A stretch of 64,000 nt of DNA from Halichondria panicea. Lineage: Eukaryota > Porifera > Demospongiae > Suberitida > Halichondriidae. How positions within the stretch are numbered: position 1 is the stretch's first letter; the number at the start of each line of letters is the position of its first letter. The stretch is taken from contig NC_087383.1 of the NCBI RefSeq assembly GCF_963675165.1, positions 4,308,979 to 4,372,978 on the forward strand, read 5' to 3'. The translations under genes were made by a program, and so were the position numbers. Of the stretch, positions 9,001 through 18,197 are shown piece by piece. Below the pieces are notes generated by a model that did no database searches, had not been told where the DNA came from, and was given only the letters and a program-made list of their open reading frames with translations.

Positions 9001-11895
9001 AATAATACTGCCAACGGTAAGCAAAAAGAACCTGTGCAAGCTTCCAGTGTTCTTCTTAAGTATCTGTTTTCTGACATTGCGAAGGAAGCTCAGTGGCATC
9101 AGAACAGAGGTTTTCTTGAACAAGTAGCCAAGATACCATTTGTGCCTACACTATCTCTTCCAGCAATCTCCTGGATTCGACCTGCACAATGTGGGTCAAA
9201 CACTATCATGATTGATCGACAGCGTCACTCACTTGTACAACTCAATGAAGTAGCCACTTCTAACTGTGCTGTTCTCTTGTGGACGGTTAAACCGATAGTA
9301 ACATTTCCCGCAAACTGGATGCCTTTCTATGTTGCTGAGCATGCTCAATTGGCAAATATGCTTGGTATTACATATGAAGCCGACAGTTCAGATGTGATAA
9401 GTAACATCAGGAACATATGTTCATCATCAAAATTTACTAACATTCAACACTTTGATCAGTACCCAGGGAATAATAAACCTCCTTCGGAGACAAGTAAGTC
9501 ACTCATGTCCGTCATGGTGGAGCATGTCAAGTTTCTCCATCATAAACACAGCTTGAAGAAACTTGATGATGATGCAGTACGTCTTCTCAGCAATACTCCT
9601 TTCATTCCAGTTTATAGTACATTTGAAGCGACTCATCATTGGCAAGTTATCCTTGTGGAACCAAGTAGAGTTTTGCAGAGTGGAGTGAGCAAAGTTTATC
9701 ACCCATTTCTCCATAACCTCGACAAACAAATGTCAGGCTGTATTCATTTGTTACAAGATCTTGGAGTTGGTTCTTCTGTAAGCCTGCATCATATTCAACT
9801 GGTGTTACAGATGGCTTTCGATCGCTCATCAGAGCAAACCCTTGAGCCAAAGACGAGAGAGTGTGTTATAGCAGCACTAAAAAAGCTCATTGAGCTTTTG
9901 TCTTCTACATCATTCGGTTCTGGTGATAAGTATGTAGAGGAGCTACTTTACCCGCTATACCTACCGAATCATAACAATAAATTGGCCCTTTCAACAACAC
10001 TATTGTATGCCGATGATGTAAATTTCAAGGGAAAATTTCATCCAAAACTTGAAAATACTATATATTCTTTATTGCGAATCAAAGCACCAAAGGATGGTAT
10101 TTTTATGTTTGAGAGCGAATTCTGCAAACTCCTTCCTAGTAAAGTTAGGCCATTGGGATTGTCAACCCTGTGTTCTCAAACAGTCTTGTTGGACTGCAAA
10201 GCTACTGAACATAGTGATGCGGGAACAGCATTGAAAGAAACATTTTCAATGACACCCAACTTGCCAAATGCGATAGCTGCTTGTGTGACCTATTACGAAT
10301 CCAGCACATCGTTGGAGACGATTACGTCTATTGCATCAGAGTTTCTTAGCAACTTGGAAATAATAACACTCAACCACCTGCGAGTAGCAATCTGTTTCAA
10401 AGAGACTCTGTCCCAACAGAAACTTGGAAATTTGGACACAGACTTTTTTATTGAGGTAGTCGAAGAGACATTCAGCGGATGCTTATATCTGGACTCACAA
10501 CTCAAAAAGAATTCTCATCGTTTTTTGACCATTCATAAAGCATTAGCAAGTAGACTGCTGCGTTTAATTCGTCTTAGGTTGGAGCAACCAAGTGCAATGA
10601 CCAGTGATGTTTATGAAAAACTGCACAGTGTACTTTGTAAGCTGCTGAATGCACAGAATTATGGAGAAATCAAGGAAATTTTAGACTACGACAGTATTCC
10701 TCTTACTGGAGAAGGAACGGAGGAAGCCACATTCAAACTGGGTAAAGATGTTCCTGAATGTTGGCATCATAGACTCGATCAAACAGTTGAGAATGTTTTC
10801 CACCCTGGGGAGATAGTGGGATATGAAATGATGGAAAATCACATTATTTTTGTCCAGATTATGCATCCAATTCTTTTGGATGGCTACGACAGCTTTGACT
10901 CGATTCCCCCTGTCAACATGAGGTATGTAATATTGACAGATTCAGACAATGAAGAAGGTGTGGAAGTGGGAGTACTCGAGCTGTACAAGTTCTTAACAGG
11001 TTTGAAAACTGATAAACCGAAACCAGCTGAGGGAGAAAATAGAATTGAAGTGTATGAGGGAGAATCTGAAATAGTCCATTTGCAGCAAAAACTAAGAAGA
11101 GAAAATGTTAAACAGATCATTCTAGATCTACAACGTCAGCTTTCAGACATATGGAAGCTCCCAGAAGAAGACAGGAAAAGAGCTATTAGACGTCTCTGCC
11201 TTAAGTGGCATCCAGACAAGAACCTGGAAAATCCAGTTTTAGCAGAAGAAATCTTTAAATTTCTTAATTCTGAGATTTCAAGGAGAAATGCCAGTAATGA
11301 TGTTGACTGGGACGATCTCGGAAGAACTGCCCGACGTCAAAGAGAAAGTTATAAGCAAGAGCAAGATTCATCAAGACCTCGAGGAGGATTTGGAAGCACT
11401 TCCTGGGGAGGTGGATCTGCATCTGGAATGCCAAAATTCGAAGAGGAGAATCTTCGTCCTGAAAGAAATCCTGCTGAAGGAAGACGCTGGTTTAAGCAAG
11501 CTGAGGCTAATTTTATGTCTCTTGTTACATTGTTCACAGAGGCAATTAATGAGAAAAAGCTATGTGCCGATGTCTGCTTTATGGCTCACCAAGTAGCGGA
11601 GAAAGCTCTCAAAGGAGGAAAGTATTTTGTGTGTGGTTTAAGTGACAACTCGATGAAATCTCACAACATCAGCACCCATGCGTACGGTCTACAGTCTGAA
11701 CGCCCTGGAGAGACTCACGGACTAGCCAATCACACCACGCCCTTGGAAAGCTACTACCTCAACCCAAGATACCCCAATCGCTGGTCGTCTGGTATTGTAC
11801 CAGCTGACATGTACAACTATGAGCAGGCCAAGCAAGCCAAGGATCATGCCGAGGCTATACTGAGAATTATCAAGAATATCGTAGAGTCTATTTAA
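1..11895 (+). CDS. SACS-like: Sacsin-like giant chaperone protein, 3' part (5' end outside window)
   Basis: One uninterrupted reading frame, already open at base 1, runs to a TAA at 11895; numbering here counts residue 1 at base 61. Residues 1-870 read like the C-terminal half of a sacsin repeat. Two full repeats follow, each opening with a Bergerat-fold ATPase: ELLQNADDA (about 905) with IGKFGIGF (about 978), and ELLQNTDDA (about 1907) with IGQYGIGF (about 1978). A DnaJ domain follows with HPD at 3717, in the context LKWHPDKN. A HEPN domain fills about 3808-3944. Repeat-DnaJ-HEPN is the sacsin order; the known family links Hsp70 co-chaperone activity to proteostasis and the cytoskeleton. Vertebrate sacsin also lies mostly in one giant exon. 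The ubiquitin-like N-terminus and first ATPase would be upstream. Whether this is the strict SACS orthologue or one of several sacsin-repeat paralogues cannot be told from this fragment. Confidence 0.93.
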   Translation, partial: NWILISQATFISEDSRLPSIVKRVLTNSGVYLVEVPSNIWRAMYHAKVGVTEVSPMLVRSKLRTHPESYSNIDPIGKRVILTYCLSDNCYNDLKGLNLLPLANGSFTNFDTTFGQQTVYLCSNDCPRSLLPNLNHLLVDASDDINLQQNLYSVAAQQQTKLRLLTERDVASLLSKALPSSRSSLVPMPHPQIPSTWLQTFWNWMQNKNLQYFANQLLIPCYISTSSSTRSFCLAPLSSVQAVIYVSRFSSCSSSLLSALYKMNIRICLQSEFSYIQHRQLSSCIKQLDTNNVLDVIASQPNYGGITFTAPEADSLRVFLISSTYTPSPMRINVLKNICIFSSASNSSEKLFSINTATLNSVTRQVVGEPNNCAFNVANLPSNFIVLSRGNQYQLQLLQSLTISFPSDCKLLVDHVFPLIKSRTFPDHLIDNIMSEVLAMFPVLNSREYNINMASHLQGLQFVKTANGRKSPLELFTPFDSDILSLYSGDNVFPQAPYNTYERVQTLKTCGLRVAVTPQQALDIVYSISCSHSTRPQQVDSVKLSRAKAVLNYISTPTFQKQTGGHYVVANDRYRNYTFSTALKHLATNWSWLPILSDKPSGYPENMSWKGQGLSSHFISLSNSIVAPLEQSTLPYLVGSQAYIVSPTVAHYIADMLSTDSGSLSQYVVAHYKEILTLKDQLSADVMNWLVLQVYGYMNSQGASYRASLYSIPEWIYIKKDRKFVAPAVVALKQKSTFKRDLEPYIYVLPDTLSEFSILFGSASRISKNVSQAQILSILKMIRDNVQANVHQTNAIESWSTVMSILNWLTNDGNQNVPDEVMPEDVLVPVETQSAWPQLVQASEVVYTDNDFLKDYLQSSEEEHSNQFVHDHISASLAHNLGAVPLSESLDISEDTFEDAGQHEPLTTRLKNILRDYKDGLTIIKELLQNADDAEATEVNICYDARQHEANPKKLFFSGIAEAHGPALIVHNNRTFSDDDFKNITKLAAATKQDKALKIGKFGIGFCSVYHMTDVPSFISRDYLYIFDPTLSYLKKEVKNPAQPGKRTKFTHRLISGSKQLDPYIGLFGFERTHSYQGTLFRLPFRTNASVLSGTCYTENTFTDLVSAIKECSSSLLLFLQHVRTITFQRIDPGQNAPVVLLKICRESIHSPISLPTGVEIQSLSCTGGAQDVSKNCHWLISQANERDCQKIYYTATVACPLGTSGSYSLNESFPGEIFCFLPLSQKSGLPVHISSNFAVINNRRGIWTSDEATSQTGREVAWNITLMQGVIPRAYHTLLIALKGMNIQGYIFHGLWPQKTKLLNQNPWKYMVSQLYVLISSDQLFYSEYLKQWLHCNQSRFLAPGILCQSSEQSSTPQCVTRVVKYLYLPIVELPITFHSYFNLKEVTIDEPAFTKIFFQNLKSLESILSTRSEVIQYMLEVYAAEYDNETERSYLLDVYFKNYASIPCTPDGKVLRKCTEVVDRDADFAPLYDKSESCFPIDELSERHLSGTALLDLGMISEAIPYDMLVERARTIPTLYSSNKTKALKRAKLVLSSCTKVVRAAELPLTKRKNAKSRSLPYQKPISSGELSSIPFLPVLPKPTGYLLPWKGDGHELMCGKDLMIVGQDRYRGSTGINPDLAGSQVTFVNENRVEDGGCGYINQDSLSVMSIRKSPSMDEAIAQLAEIQGVFESQLPTVTQELVESIDRMCRQLYGFLDKQLEPEKVHTYFPWHSKQEPSGRNQKEIQHLQISSVWTGKQFVNKEVVGSDWSCDGPYLYKVPASLSSRKHLIESLQLKKHFYLKDIEKALKAMKSDFKDQPVDKQCQAVLHSVVTLLHHIELNPVTIPTLMLPGEDYVLHKSNTLAYNDVDWAPKDPKYTYVHDTIPPSLAKKLGVVPARSRILEKFVSSSSSQFQSIKFGQHEELTSRIQNIIRDYPFDITILKELLQNTDDAKATKMYIILDMRTHGNQGILSQNWDKLQGPALLVWNDSVFSEKDLVGIQKLGLGSKRTDYESIGQYGIGFNVVYHLTDCPSFITGGETMCVLDPHCKYVHEANVLYPGRRFEGLSQGFWKLFPDMSSAYLQSGLENCPPELSGGSLFRFPLRHTEQHLRDSQIVARNKNGTPVGVPITSRSMLKMLQDWAPSMKEAMLFLNNVTELKFMVIGENRKTIDIMNKYCTEVDDSVQKSRLQLHKAMSDFNNKKGNKSLVIRYPLTISDIRFSSGKEVSTVEKWLIQQGLGDMENEQQTWSFVETIKPRHGIAAPISLPPRPRPMTPYTQVFLKTALSSEEKFRGKVFCFLPLPVTSKLPVHVNGNFILNSTRRNLWSCTEEERQDDRSVWNNRLFQAISSSYAILLEHSQSFYVSTEPYKGWLTVNHDIRKYYEIFPYSSELDKVFKKFADSVYEKLVSHNKNIMAVVDKKYSASISPLSTRSKNTTSESKQLQVIWYPPKSRDPSTQVYFWSYVSSIDEEWREIKTILESIGMKLTAASHFIQAQLNEFMKEGTKKIESTSPQTVFEYYSTFCSQASNTRQFPCAISDTVFRDVSRFKMFTEYLLRDTICTTAKVSLIPSRIKASPEPTNPSEFSSEPFGHPLLLTADGQLRRFQQEAKVIKSIFSELFPSASECFVHPKMIEVAYSCDYFIVCQPLLDNSYSMDLVNRLLFHHLPKCLKTKRVLQLPPELSKDQLYTYWKCFSSDSVFSFHMPTLLKQWALLPSTCGSLHSYSDSLVPVYPVTKHETEASSLVLEVYQVLQKAGMPILDIKVVGFAKLSCPVLSNVCDILKAMFYLNQKKDLSVIIGKNIRTMVSYLKQIDFRNNPESLKYVKSLPLFECVDGEFRALHDKSAYVWPCEASDVGYSEWSECVPMAVFVKTGLWELLGSPETLLITVLSVEELYSKFIFKNFHVLDEHSRYSHLAHIRDELFDIISVCASNKSKHNKNRERAATFICDLKRLNCIGEDVLKPVSSYCNHEVEIFNTFSEYFDFLPAYFKSAWKEWLKFFMELGLKCTVTMEQFLLFCNNTANGKQKEPVQASSVLLKYLFSDIAKEAQWHQNRGFLEQVAKIPFVPTLSLPAISWIRPAQCGSNTIMIDRQRHSLVQLNEVATSNCAVLLWTVKPIVTFPANWMPFYVAEHAQLANMLGITYEADSSDVISNIRNICSSSKFTNIQHFDQYPGNNKPPSETSKSLMSVMVEHVKFLHHKHSLKKLDDDAVRLLSNTPFIPVYSTFEATHHWQVILVEPSRVLQSGVSKVYHPFLHNLDKQMSGCIHLLQDLGVGSSVSLHHIQLVLQMAFDRSSEQTLEPKTRECVIAALKKLIELLSSTSFGSGDKYVEELLYPLYLPNHNNKLALSTTLLYADDVNFKGKFHPKLENTIYSLLRIKAPKDGIFMFESEFCKLLPSKVRPLGLSTLCSQTVLLDCKATEHSDAGTALKETFSMTPNLPNAIAACVTYYESSTSLETITSIASEFLSNLEIITLNHLRVAICFKETLSQQKLGNLDTDFFIEVVEETFSGCLYLDSQLKKNSHRFLTIHKALASRLLRLIRLRLEQPSAMTSDVYEKLHSVLCKLLNAQNYGEIKEILDYDSIPLTGEGTEEATFKLGKDVPECWHHRLDQTVENVFHPGEIVGYEMMENHIIFVQIMHPILLDGYDSFDSIPPVNMRYVILTDSDNEEGVEVGVLELYKFLTGLKTDKPKPAEGENRIEVYEGESEIVHLQQKLRRENVKQIILDLQRQLSDIWKLPEEDRKRAIRRLCLKWHPDKNLENPVLAEEIFKFLNSEISRRNASNDVDWDDLGRTARRQRESYKQEQDSSRPRGGFGSTSWGGGSASGMPKFEEENLRPERNPAEGRRWFKQAEANFMSLVTLFTEAINEKKLCADVCFMAHQVAEKALKGGKYFVCGLSDNSMKSHNISTHAYGLQSERPGETHGLANHTTPLESYYLNPRYPNRWSSGIVPADMYNYEQAKQAKDHAEAILRIIKNIVESI

Positions 11896-13231
11896 CTAAA
11901 ACAATATTTTGTTGTTGGACATTGCATTATTATTAGATTAGATCTAGCAACTTTATTTTTCTTGGATTATAATTATGTTATATTTTGTGGGTACGTTGCA
12001 GTTATACACAACAGTAGAAACGTTTGTTTGTGCACCCATTTATGTTACCTGATCAGTGCTTGTGGTAGCTATAGGATGTTGATGTGTAAGGACAGGTGGC
12101 AAAACTGGCCATTTTTGTTACCTCAGTGTACAACTGCTAATGCAGTGGTTGAAAATATACTAAATAATTATAGGCTATTGTAACAGTGCACCCAGTGACT
12201 GAGTACTGTAGAATGCAAAAATAGGTGAGTAGTGTACTTAAATGTATATCTCAAGATTGGAACATTTTTAATTAAGACATTAATTGTGCTGATAGATCTA
12301 CCATTGTGCAGGTGAAATAAAACATTATTCAAAAATATTTCCCCAAAAGTTGTTGGAGTGGGAAATCATTTTAGGTGAAAAAATGGGGGTGATTGTAAAA
12401 AAATGCATGTAACCTCAATTATCTACGAAACTAAATTATTTCTGGGCAAGTTTTTCCTCAAAAGTTACACAATTAATTTTATTCGGGCTTACTCAGTGTA
12501 ATGAACTGAATATAGCCATAAGATTTTCTTCAAATCTATCCCTAACCGAAATGGCACTAAAAACTAAGCACTGCGGAGGATGTGTAGATATTTAAGCAAC
12601 ATCGAACCTTTAATTCTCATAAGATAGCCAAACTATCTATATAGATGTTGTGACAAAGTTCCAAACCTTAACCCGAAACCGTTGGCCTTTTCTCTCCCTA
12701 ACCGATTACCCACTATATAACAACTGTTTACTGTCTTATTAATCACCACAAACCCACCACCTTATGTTGTCATGGAAATATTTTTGGATATGCTGTAGCT
12801 TATTCATTCACTTACACAATGGTATCAGCACATTTTCTTACCAATCTTGTGGCATTCTACTCTCTTGCATTTAATAATTAAATACAGTGGAACATCCGAA
12901 TAACGGACAAGTATACCAGCAAGAGGTTATGTACGTCCGCTATTTATAGAGGTTTCCTTTATTGGGAGGTCATACCATAATTAAAGGTTACATTACCCCG
13001 AATGTGTTTAAAAGTTTTCTTGGGATTTACTATAATTATATTATTTAGCAATAGTTAATTTGCTGAGCGATCTAAAAATTTTGATAATTTTCATAAAGAG
13101 AGACTGGTACATGCACAGCTTGATTGTAGATAGATCTAAAAATTGTGATCATTTTCCTGTTCACAAAATTTAATATTTTGTCCGCAAATGTGGCAGAGTA
13201 CAGCTCTATTCTCAGTCACAATAATTATGTA
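11896..13231. other. Non-coding 3' flank and AT-rich spacer
   Basis: No convincing coding frame. It probably holds the sacsin-like 3' UTR. At 12890-12980 there is a stretch beginning CAGTGGAACATCCGAATAAC followed by 'acggaca', which resembles one terminal repeat of a Tc1/mariner-pogo type MITE. I do not see its partner end. Confidence 0.5.
12316..12321 (+). terminator. Candidate poly(A) signal of the sacsin-like gene
   Basis: An AATAAA hexamer lies about 420 bases after the sacsin-like stop codon in AT-rich sequence with no intervening gene. It is a plausible cleavage signal. The hexamer is common by chance in AT-rich DNA, so the call is weak. Confidence 0.35.
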
Positions 13232-13660
13232 CTAGGCTTGATGTTGCTGCCAGTGGCCTCTGGGGAAGCAGACGTGCCGAGAGAACCCTGATGGTGTCAG
13301 AGTCTTCAACCCTTTTGCTCCCTCAAATCGCAAGGGGGTAAGAAAAGTGGAGCATGCTACTTTTGTTCCTATATTGTGATGTCTGCTACTAGCGGCCTTA
13401 CAAAACAAGCTACAAACCTCTACAAACGACTGGCCTCCCTGCTCGCAGACAAATGGGACCAACCCTACAGCACCATGCACCGTACCCTGCACTGGCTGAG
13501 ATGTTCCCTATGCTTTAGCTTGCTCAGGTCTGCCGTTCAGTGCATACGTGGCGCACAATCATCAAGGGGCCACGCAATGAAGCTATATCACCAGACTGTC
13601 CAGTGGACCTGGTTATAGCCAAGGCCAGCTTGCAGCAGAACTAACTGTATACCTCATGTA
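13232..13660 (+). mobile_element. Non-LTR retrotransposon 3'-end fragment (copy 1)
   Basis: Broken frames spell out the C-terminal part of a LINE reverse-transcriptase polyprotein, including words like 'FNPFAPSNRKG' and 'YKRLASLLADKWDQPYST', with several frameshifts. The same C-terminal pattern recurs at 16.8-17.1 kb. The 3' tail ('cagtggacctggttatagcc') also occurs at about 37330. This is a dead 5'-truncated copy. The clade is not resolved. Confidence 0.75.
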
Positions 13661-14273
13661 TACACGTACACACTATTTACAGGGGCGTAGGCAGGAATTT
13701 GAGGAAGGGGGGGTTGAACTGCGAAAATTTTCATCGACCGGAAACCACACATCCTAATTAATGACTCATTTCCGGGAATAGTTGTTGTACCAAGGAGTGT
13801 CTGGTTGTGTACTTGTAATGATTACAATTTTGTTGTACTTGTTATGCCTTGTTATGCCTCGAGGCGTAGCCGCACGAGGGATACGGTAAAACTGACTGTG
13901 TGTGTGTAGATGGGCGTGGTCCGCCTCCAAAAAGGGAGACGGGTTGTAGGCCTATCTATAGCATTCGTTCTTGCTGCAGAAAAACTAGCCTCGACCCCAG
14001 GCCGATCCGTCTCCAATTGAACACTAGGTCGTGTTCAAGCTGGCGCTGTGCTAATCATAATTTGCTTTCGCTCAAAAGTATAGAAGAGGAAGTATAGAAG
14101 AGGAAAAGTGTATAAAATAATCTGTCTAAAACTGACTTATAATATAATAATTATATATAATAATAATTATGGTTTCTCAACACATTATAATGAAGTGCAA
14201 TTATGGGTTATGATTTAACAAAAGAGTGAGTTGAAGGCTAAACTGAACTTGTCAGTTAGCCGTAAGTAATACA
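13661..14273. repeat. Patchwork of MITE fragments
   Basis: Holds at least three repeat pieces and no gene. At 13857-13915 is a 'gcgtagccgcacgagg' module also present at 34250. At 13906-13980 is a fragment of the TAGATGGGCGTG MITE family seen intact at 26263 and 42488. At 13987-14030 is a piece of the short 'tagcctcga..ccaggccga' hairpin family also found at 17774 and 42913. Confidence 0.6.
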
Positions 14274-16020
14274 TTAAACAATAATAATAATTATGGACAT
14301 ACACGATTCCAAAAAAAAATTAATGATGATACCAGATGAATATAAGAATTGACAGTGATTAAGTGGGCCTGAATGATGATGGCATGGCTGAACATTTATT
14401 ACAAGGGCAAGAAAAATGGTAGGTGCAAGGATTGTCAGATGTAAAGTGAAATGAGACCAGAGAAATTTAAATATGACGTGTTTTATACATTTTGATGATA
14501 GAGTTAAGTCAATAGGAGGTAGCTTCTTCCATAGTTTTGGTAAGCGGTTAAAATATAAGTGACTTTGTAGGTGTGAGGAAGAGAGGACGTGCTTTAAAGT
14601 TAACTTACTGGACGAACGGGTATTGGTATTATCTTGAAAATTTATATAACTACGAATGTTGAATCGCACAGAGGTTTTTTTGCGAATTAACTAGAAACAT
14701 GATGTCTGCCATTTCAAGATAATACATTAAAGGCATTATTTCAAGCTTTATCAGGCGATTTCTGTATTCAATAATAAACTTGGTTTCCCTTCTCTGTACT
14801 ATTTCTAGTTTGCGGATGTCTTTGATCAGAGCAGGTCGCCATATCTGAGAACAATACGATAATTGTGATCAACAAGGGAAATAAATAATTTCTTTTTCAC
14901 TGAAACTGTTGAGGTTGATGAAAATGTACGCTTTAGCAAACTCAAGATACGGTATGCCGCTGAGCACATGTGCTCATAGTGATTTGTCCAGTTAAGGTTA
15001 ATTGTTGTGAAGAATTAGTCCTAGGTCTTTAAGGGTAGTTTTATGAAATAGTCTGGTCGCCTAGCTTGAAGTTAAAGTCTAAAACGAAGTGATTAGCACG
15101 ATGGAACTGCATTAAAATACACTTAGAGGCATTGAAATGTAAACTCCATTTAGTACTCCAATCTGAGAGGCTTGTTAAATTGGCTTGTAGATCACAGTCG
15201 GAAGTAGATGAGATTGAATGAGAGCATTTTGTGTCATCAGCAAACAGATATACTTTACCGTTGGGTACACACTGAGGAAGGTCATTGATAAACTAAAAAC
15301 AGAAGAGGGCCAAGTATGCTACCTTGAGGAACACCTGATGAAACAGGTACAACTGAAGACTGGGAGCCGTTGATAATTGCTGACGATTAGATAAGTATGT
15401 TTTAAACCATTTTAGGAGGCTTCCTGAAATTCCAATGCTTTTCAGTTTGTGTAATAGTTCGGTATGGGGAACTTTATCGAATGCTTTTCGGAAGTCCAGA
15501 TAAACAGTGCATGTCTATTTGCTCATTGCAGGTGAGGGAATTGATAACATTATCTAGAAATGTAAGCAGTTGTTGGAGACAGGAGTGATTCTATTGAGCT
15601 GTTGAGATCGTGCTCCCCACAAGTGGAAAAATCTTGTCATACATTAAGCGCTCCAGAACTTTTGAGATACAGCATAGCAGTGAGATGGGTCTGAAATTTG
15701 TGACTGAGCTTAATTTTGTCACCTGATTTATAAATAGGCACGATGCAGTGGACTTTCCATTCAAATTGAATTTTGCAATACCATAGTGACATAGTGAAGA
15801 GGTGATGGATAACTACATACAGAGCAGGTGCGCAGGATCAAAGTATTTTTGGTCCAATTCCATCAATACCTTGAGCTTTAGTTGGATTAAGAGAAGTTAA
15901 CAAAGTAAATCAGTAATATTAAGTACACCAAGAGTGTCTATAGGTTTACTGTCAGCTGGAGATTGATTATCATCAGATTTAGAGTAGACGGATTCAAATA
16001 CGTTAAATAGAGATGCTTTA
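14274..16020 (-). mobile_element. Decayed LINE (Jockey/CR1-like) with reverse transcriptase core
   Basis: Read on the minus strand, this shows the order expected in a LINE reverse transcriptase: 'LDFRKAFDKVPH' near 15.5 kb, 'GVPQGSILGPLLF' near 15.33 kb, the catalytic 'FADD' box (within YLFADDT) near 15.24 kb, and a C-terminal 'LWKKLPPIDLTLSS' tail ending near 14.3 kb. Frameshifts and stops interrupt it, for example just after GPLLF, so it is a pseudogene. The 5' end (endonuclease) is missing. It abuts a different LINE in opposite orientation at about 16.03 kb. Confidence 0.88.
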
Positions 16021-16030
16021 TCGACATCAG

Positions 16031-17120
16031 AGAAAGCAGATTGACTATGACACACAAACACACTACCGTATACCTCGCTTGCGCATGCGCACCCAATGAT
16101 CTCGAGAGGAGTCTATTTGCCCTCCCTGCTCGCCTAGGAGGTTTAAATATAGGAAACCCTGCGTCGTTGGCAGATGAACAATACACATCATCACAACAGG
16201 TGACAAAACCTCTCGTTGACTTATTAGCTTCGCAAAACAAAAGTTACCCCTATGAAGTCCTCGTGCACCAAATCAACACGAAAAACAAAATAAAAGAAAC
16301 AAGAAGAAGTACAGGACTGCAAGTGACTAATGAGATACGAGAGTCTCTCACACCACCAATGCAATTAGCAACAGACCTTGCAAGAGAAAAAGGTGCCTCC
16401 AGCTGGCTCACTGCTTTACCGCTAGAAGAGCACGGATTCGCACTCCACAAAACAGCATTCCGTGATGCCATTGCCCTTCGGTATATGGATGGCCCCCATC
16501 GCAGATCCCCACAAACTGTGTGTGTGGCCATTCTTTTTCAGTGCAACATGCCCTCTCCTGCCCCAGAGGATCATTCCCCTCAATTAGACACAATGAGCTG
16601 AGAGATATCACAGCATCGCTTTGAAAAGAAACTTGCCATGGAGTGGCCACTGAACCATCTCTAAAACCCATCACAAGCGAAACATTCAACAGAACCACCG
16701 CAAATCGACAGAACGGTGCCCGTCTTGATGTAGTGGCTAATTGTTTTTGGGGAAGTTCTTTCGAGAGAGCGTTCTTTGACAGCATCTTATCGCCACCATG
16801 AGAACCAAAAGAGGCACTATGAACAACGTATAAGAGAAGTGGAGCACTCCTCTTTTATCCCCGGTCTTCGCTACCACAGGTGGCCTTGGCCCAGCAGCTG
16901 GAGCCTTCTACAAACGCCTGGCCAGCGTGCTCTCGGACAAATGGAAGCAACCATACAGCACCACCATTGGCTGGCTAAGATGTAGACTATCTTTCTCTCT
17001 ACTCAGATCCTCCATCTGATCATGTGTCTGAGAGGCGCCAGATCTTCGAAGTCATCCTTCAACGGCCATCTAGCTGCTTCCGTGGACCTCACCATTGCGG
17101 ACTCCAACCTCTCTGTCTAA
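16031..17120 (+). mobile_element. Non-LTR retrotransposon 3'-end fragment (copy 2)
   Basis: An opening frame of about 170 residues (16041-16601) contains LINE polyprotein words such as 'LPARLGGLNIGNP' and 'SSWLTALPLEEHGFALHK'. Past about 16.5 kb the frame breaks, and the usual Cys/His cluster is lost. A downstream section at 16.78-17.1 kb again matches copy 1 at 13.2 kb (EVEH and YKRLAS regions). The element is 5'-truncated and inactive. The upstream boundary coincides with a short 'cctcgcttgcgcatgcgcac' motif that recurs near 35.86 and 56.37 kb. Confidence 0.8.
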
Positions 17121-17220
17121 ACTCTGAATAATTATAGCTTCACATTACCCTGCCGTATCTATATCTCAGCCTCAGTCACACATTACATGTTTAAAAAAAC
17201 AAATTTTTTTCTTTTGTTAA

Positions 17221-17520
17221 TTGAAGCCTGGATTGTCCGCTGGCTTTTGCGTTTATTACACACACTTGATAAGCCCACGTGATCCCGTTTCCAATCCCTC
17301 TATCTCAATCTCTACACTATTTATGCCCAGAGGAGGTAAGCCAAGGTCAACAGGGTCACTTTTAATAATCATCTTGTCCTGGGTTCGTGACCTTTGCTTG
17401 GATTATAGCAGCTACCGTTTCTGTTGGTTTATTTGCCTGCTTGGAAAGTTTGCTATACCTAGTTCTATCCAGTGCAGCAAACCAGTACATCAAAATTTAT
17501 ATAATACCCTAGCTACAGGA
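17221..17520. repeat. Repeated coding-like fragment (sister of 42131-42250)
   Basis: About 110 bases around 17221-17335 match 42131-42235 closely ('gcgtttattacacacacttg' is identical in both). On the minus strand both copies can be read as a basic peptide containing 'DWKRDHVGLSSVCNKRK', which suggests the remnant of a transposon-encoded protein. I cannot assign the family. Confidence 0.45.
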
Positions 17521-17773
17521 GGCTAATTTTCCATATCTTGTGGTTTCGAAAAATGCAACCAATGGTCAAAGGTTACAATTAAATCTTCTCTCAAGCTGTT
17601 TCGTCTGGGGCGCGATAGCTCAACTGATTTCTGCTATGATTATGAAGAGGATGAAGCTAGTGGTGGTGTATAAACCCAGGGGCGCGAGGGTAAACTCAAT
17701 TTACATGTAAAACATAAGCCCACGTGATGGATCGTTCTCTGCATGGCCTCTCAAATTTCAGAACCAGGCTCCT

Positions 17774-17836
17774 AGTTAGCCTCGATCCCAGGCCGAGTTA
17801 TAAAAGCAAAAACTCAGCCTGGGATCGAGGCTAGCT
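17774..17836. repeat. Short hairpin MITE
   Basis: A 63-base near-perfect inverted repeat with ends 'tagcctcgatcccaggccga' and its complement 'tcagcctgggatcgaggcta'. A related copy lies at 42913-42990 and a half copy at 13987. It looks like a miniature non-autonomous element. Confidence 0.7.
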
Positions 17837-18197
17837 CCTAGTGGGCTGTGACAGGCTGGAGCTGGATGCGTCCAGGTTTAGATATCGCAACAGAGGAAAT
17901 ATCTCTCCCGGGGATGCATCGTGTAAACTATGCAACACTGAAGAAGAATCACCTTCACACTTTTTAGTAAGTTGTCCTGCTCTCTCAGCGCGCAGACATG
18001 CTCTCCTGCAGGATGCCCCAATCTGCGTCAGTGTTCACCTCCCCCACGACCCAAGGGTACTACATGACACCCTCTACAATCTCCTGCAAGGCCTTGTCTG
18101 GCTGAAAGCTTCCCACGCGCTGGAGTGGCTCTTGTTCTTCATCAAAAATCTAAGGCAAACCCGCGCTGACCTCCTTCTCACACGCACATTGGTTTAA
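17831..18197 (+). mobile_element. LINE C-terminal zinc-knuckle fragment
   Basis: A 118-residue frame with the motif 'CKLCNTEEESPSHFLVSCPAL', written here only as C-x2-C followed by a spaced H and C, is the common C-terminal knuckle of CR1/Jockey-type LINE polyproteins. It carries no reverse-transcriptase core and is a 5'-truncated remnant of yet another element. Confidence 0.7.

Noticed and set aside
16041-16601. A stand-alone 186-residue gene
   Set aside because: Its sequence is the C-terminal part of a LINE polyprotein and loses frame where the Cys/His motif should be.
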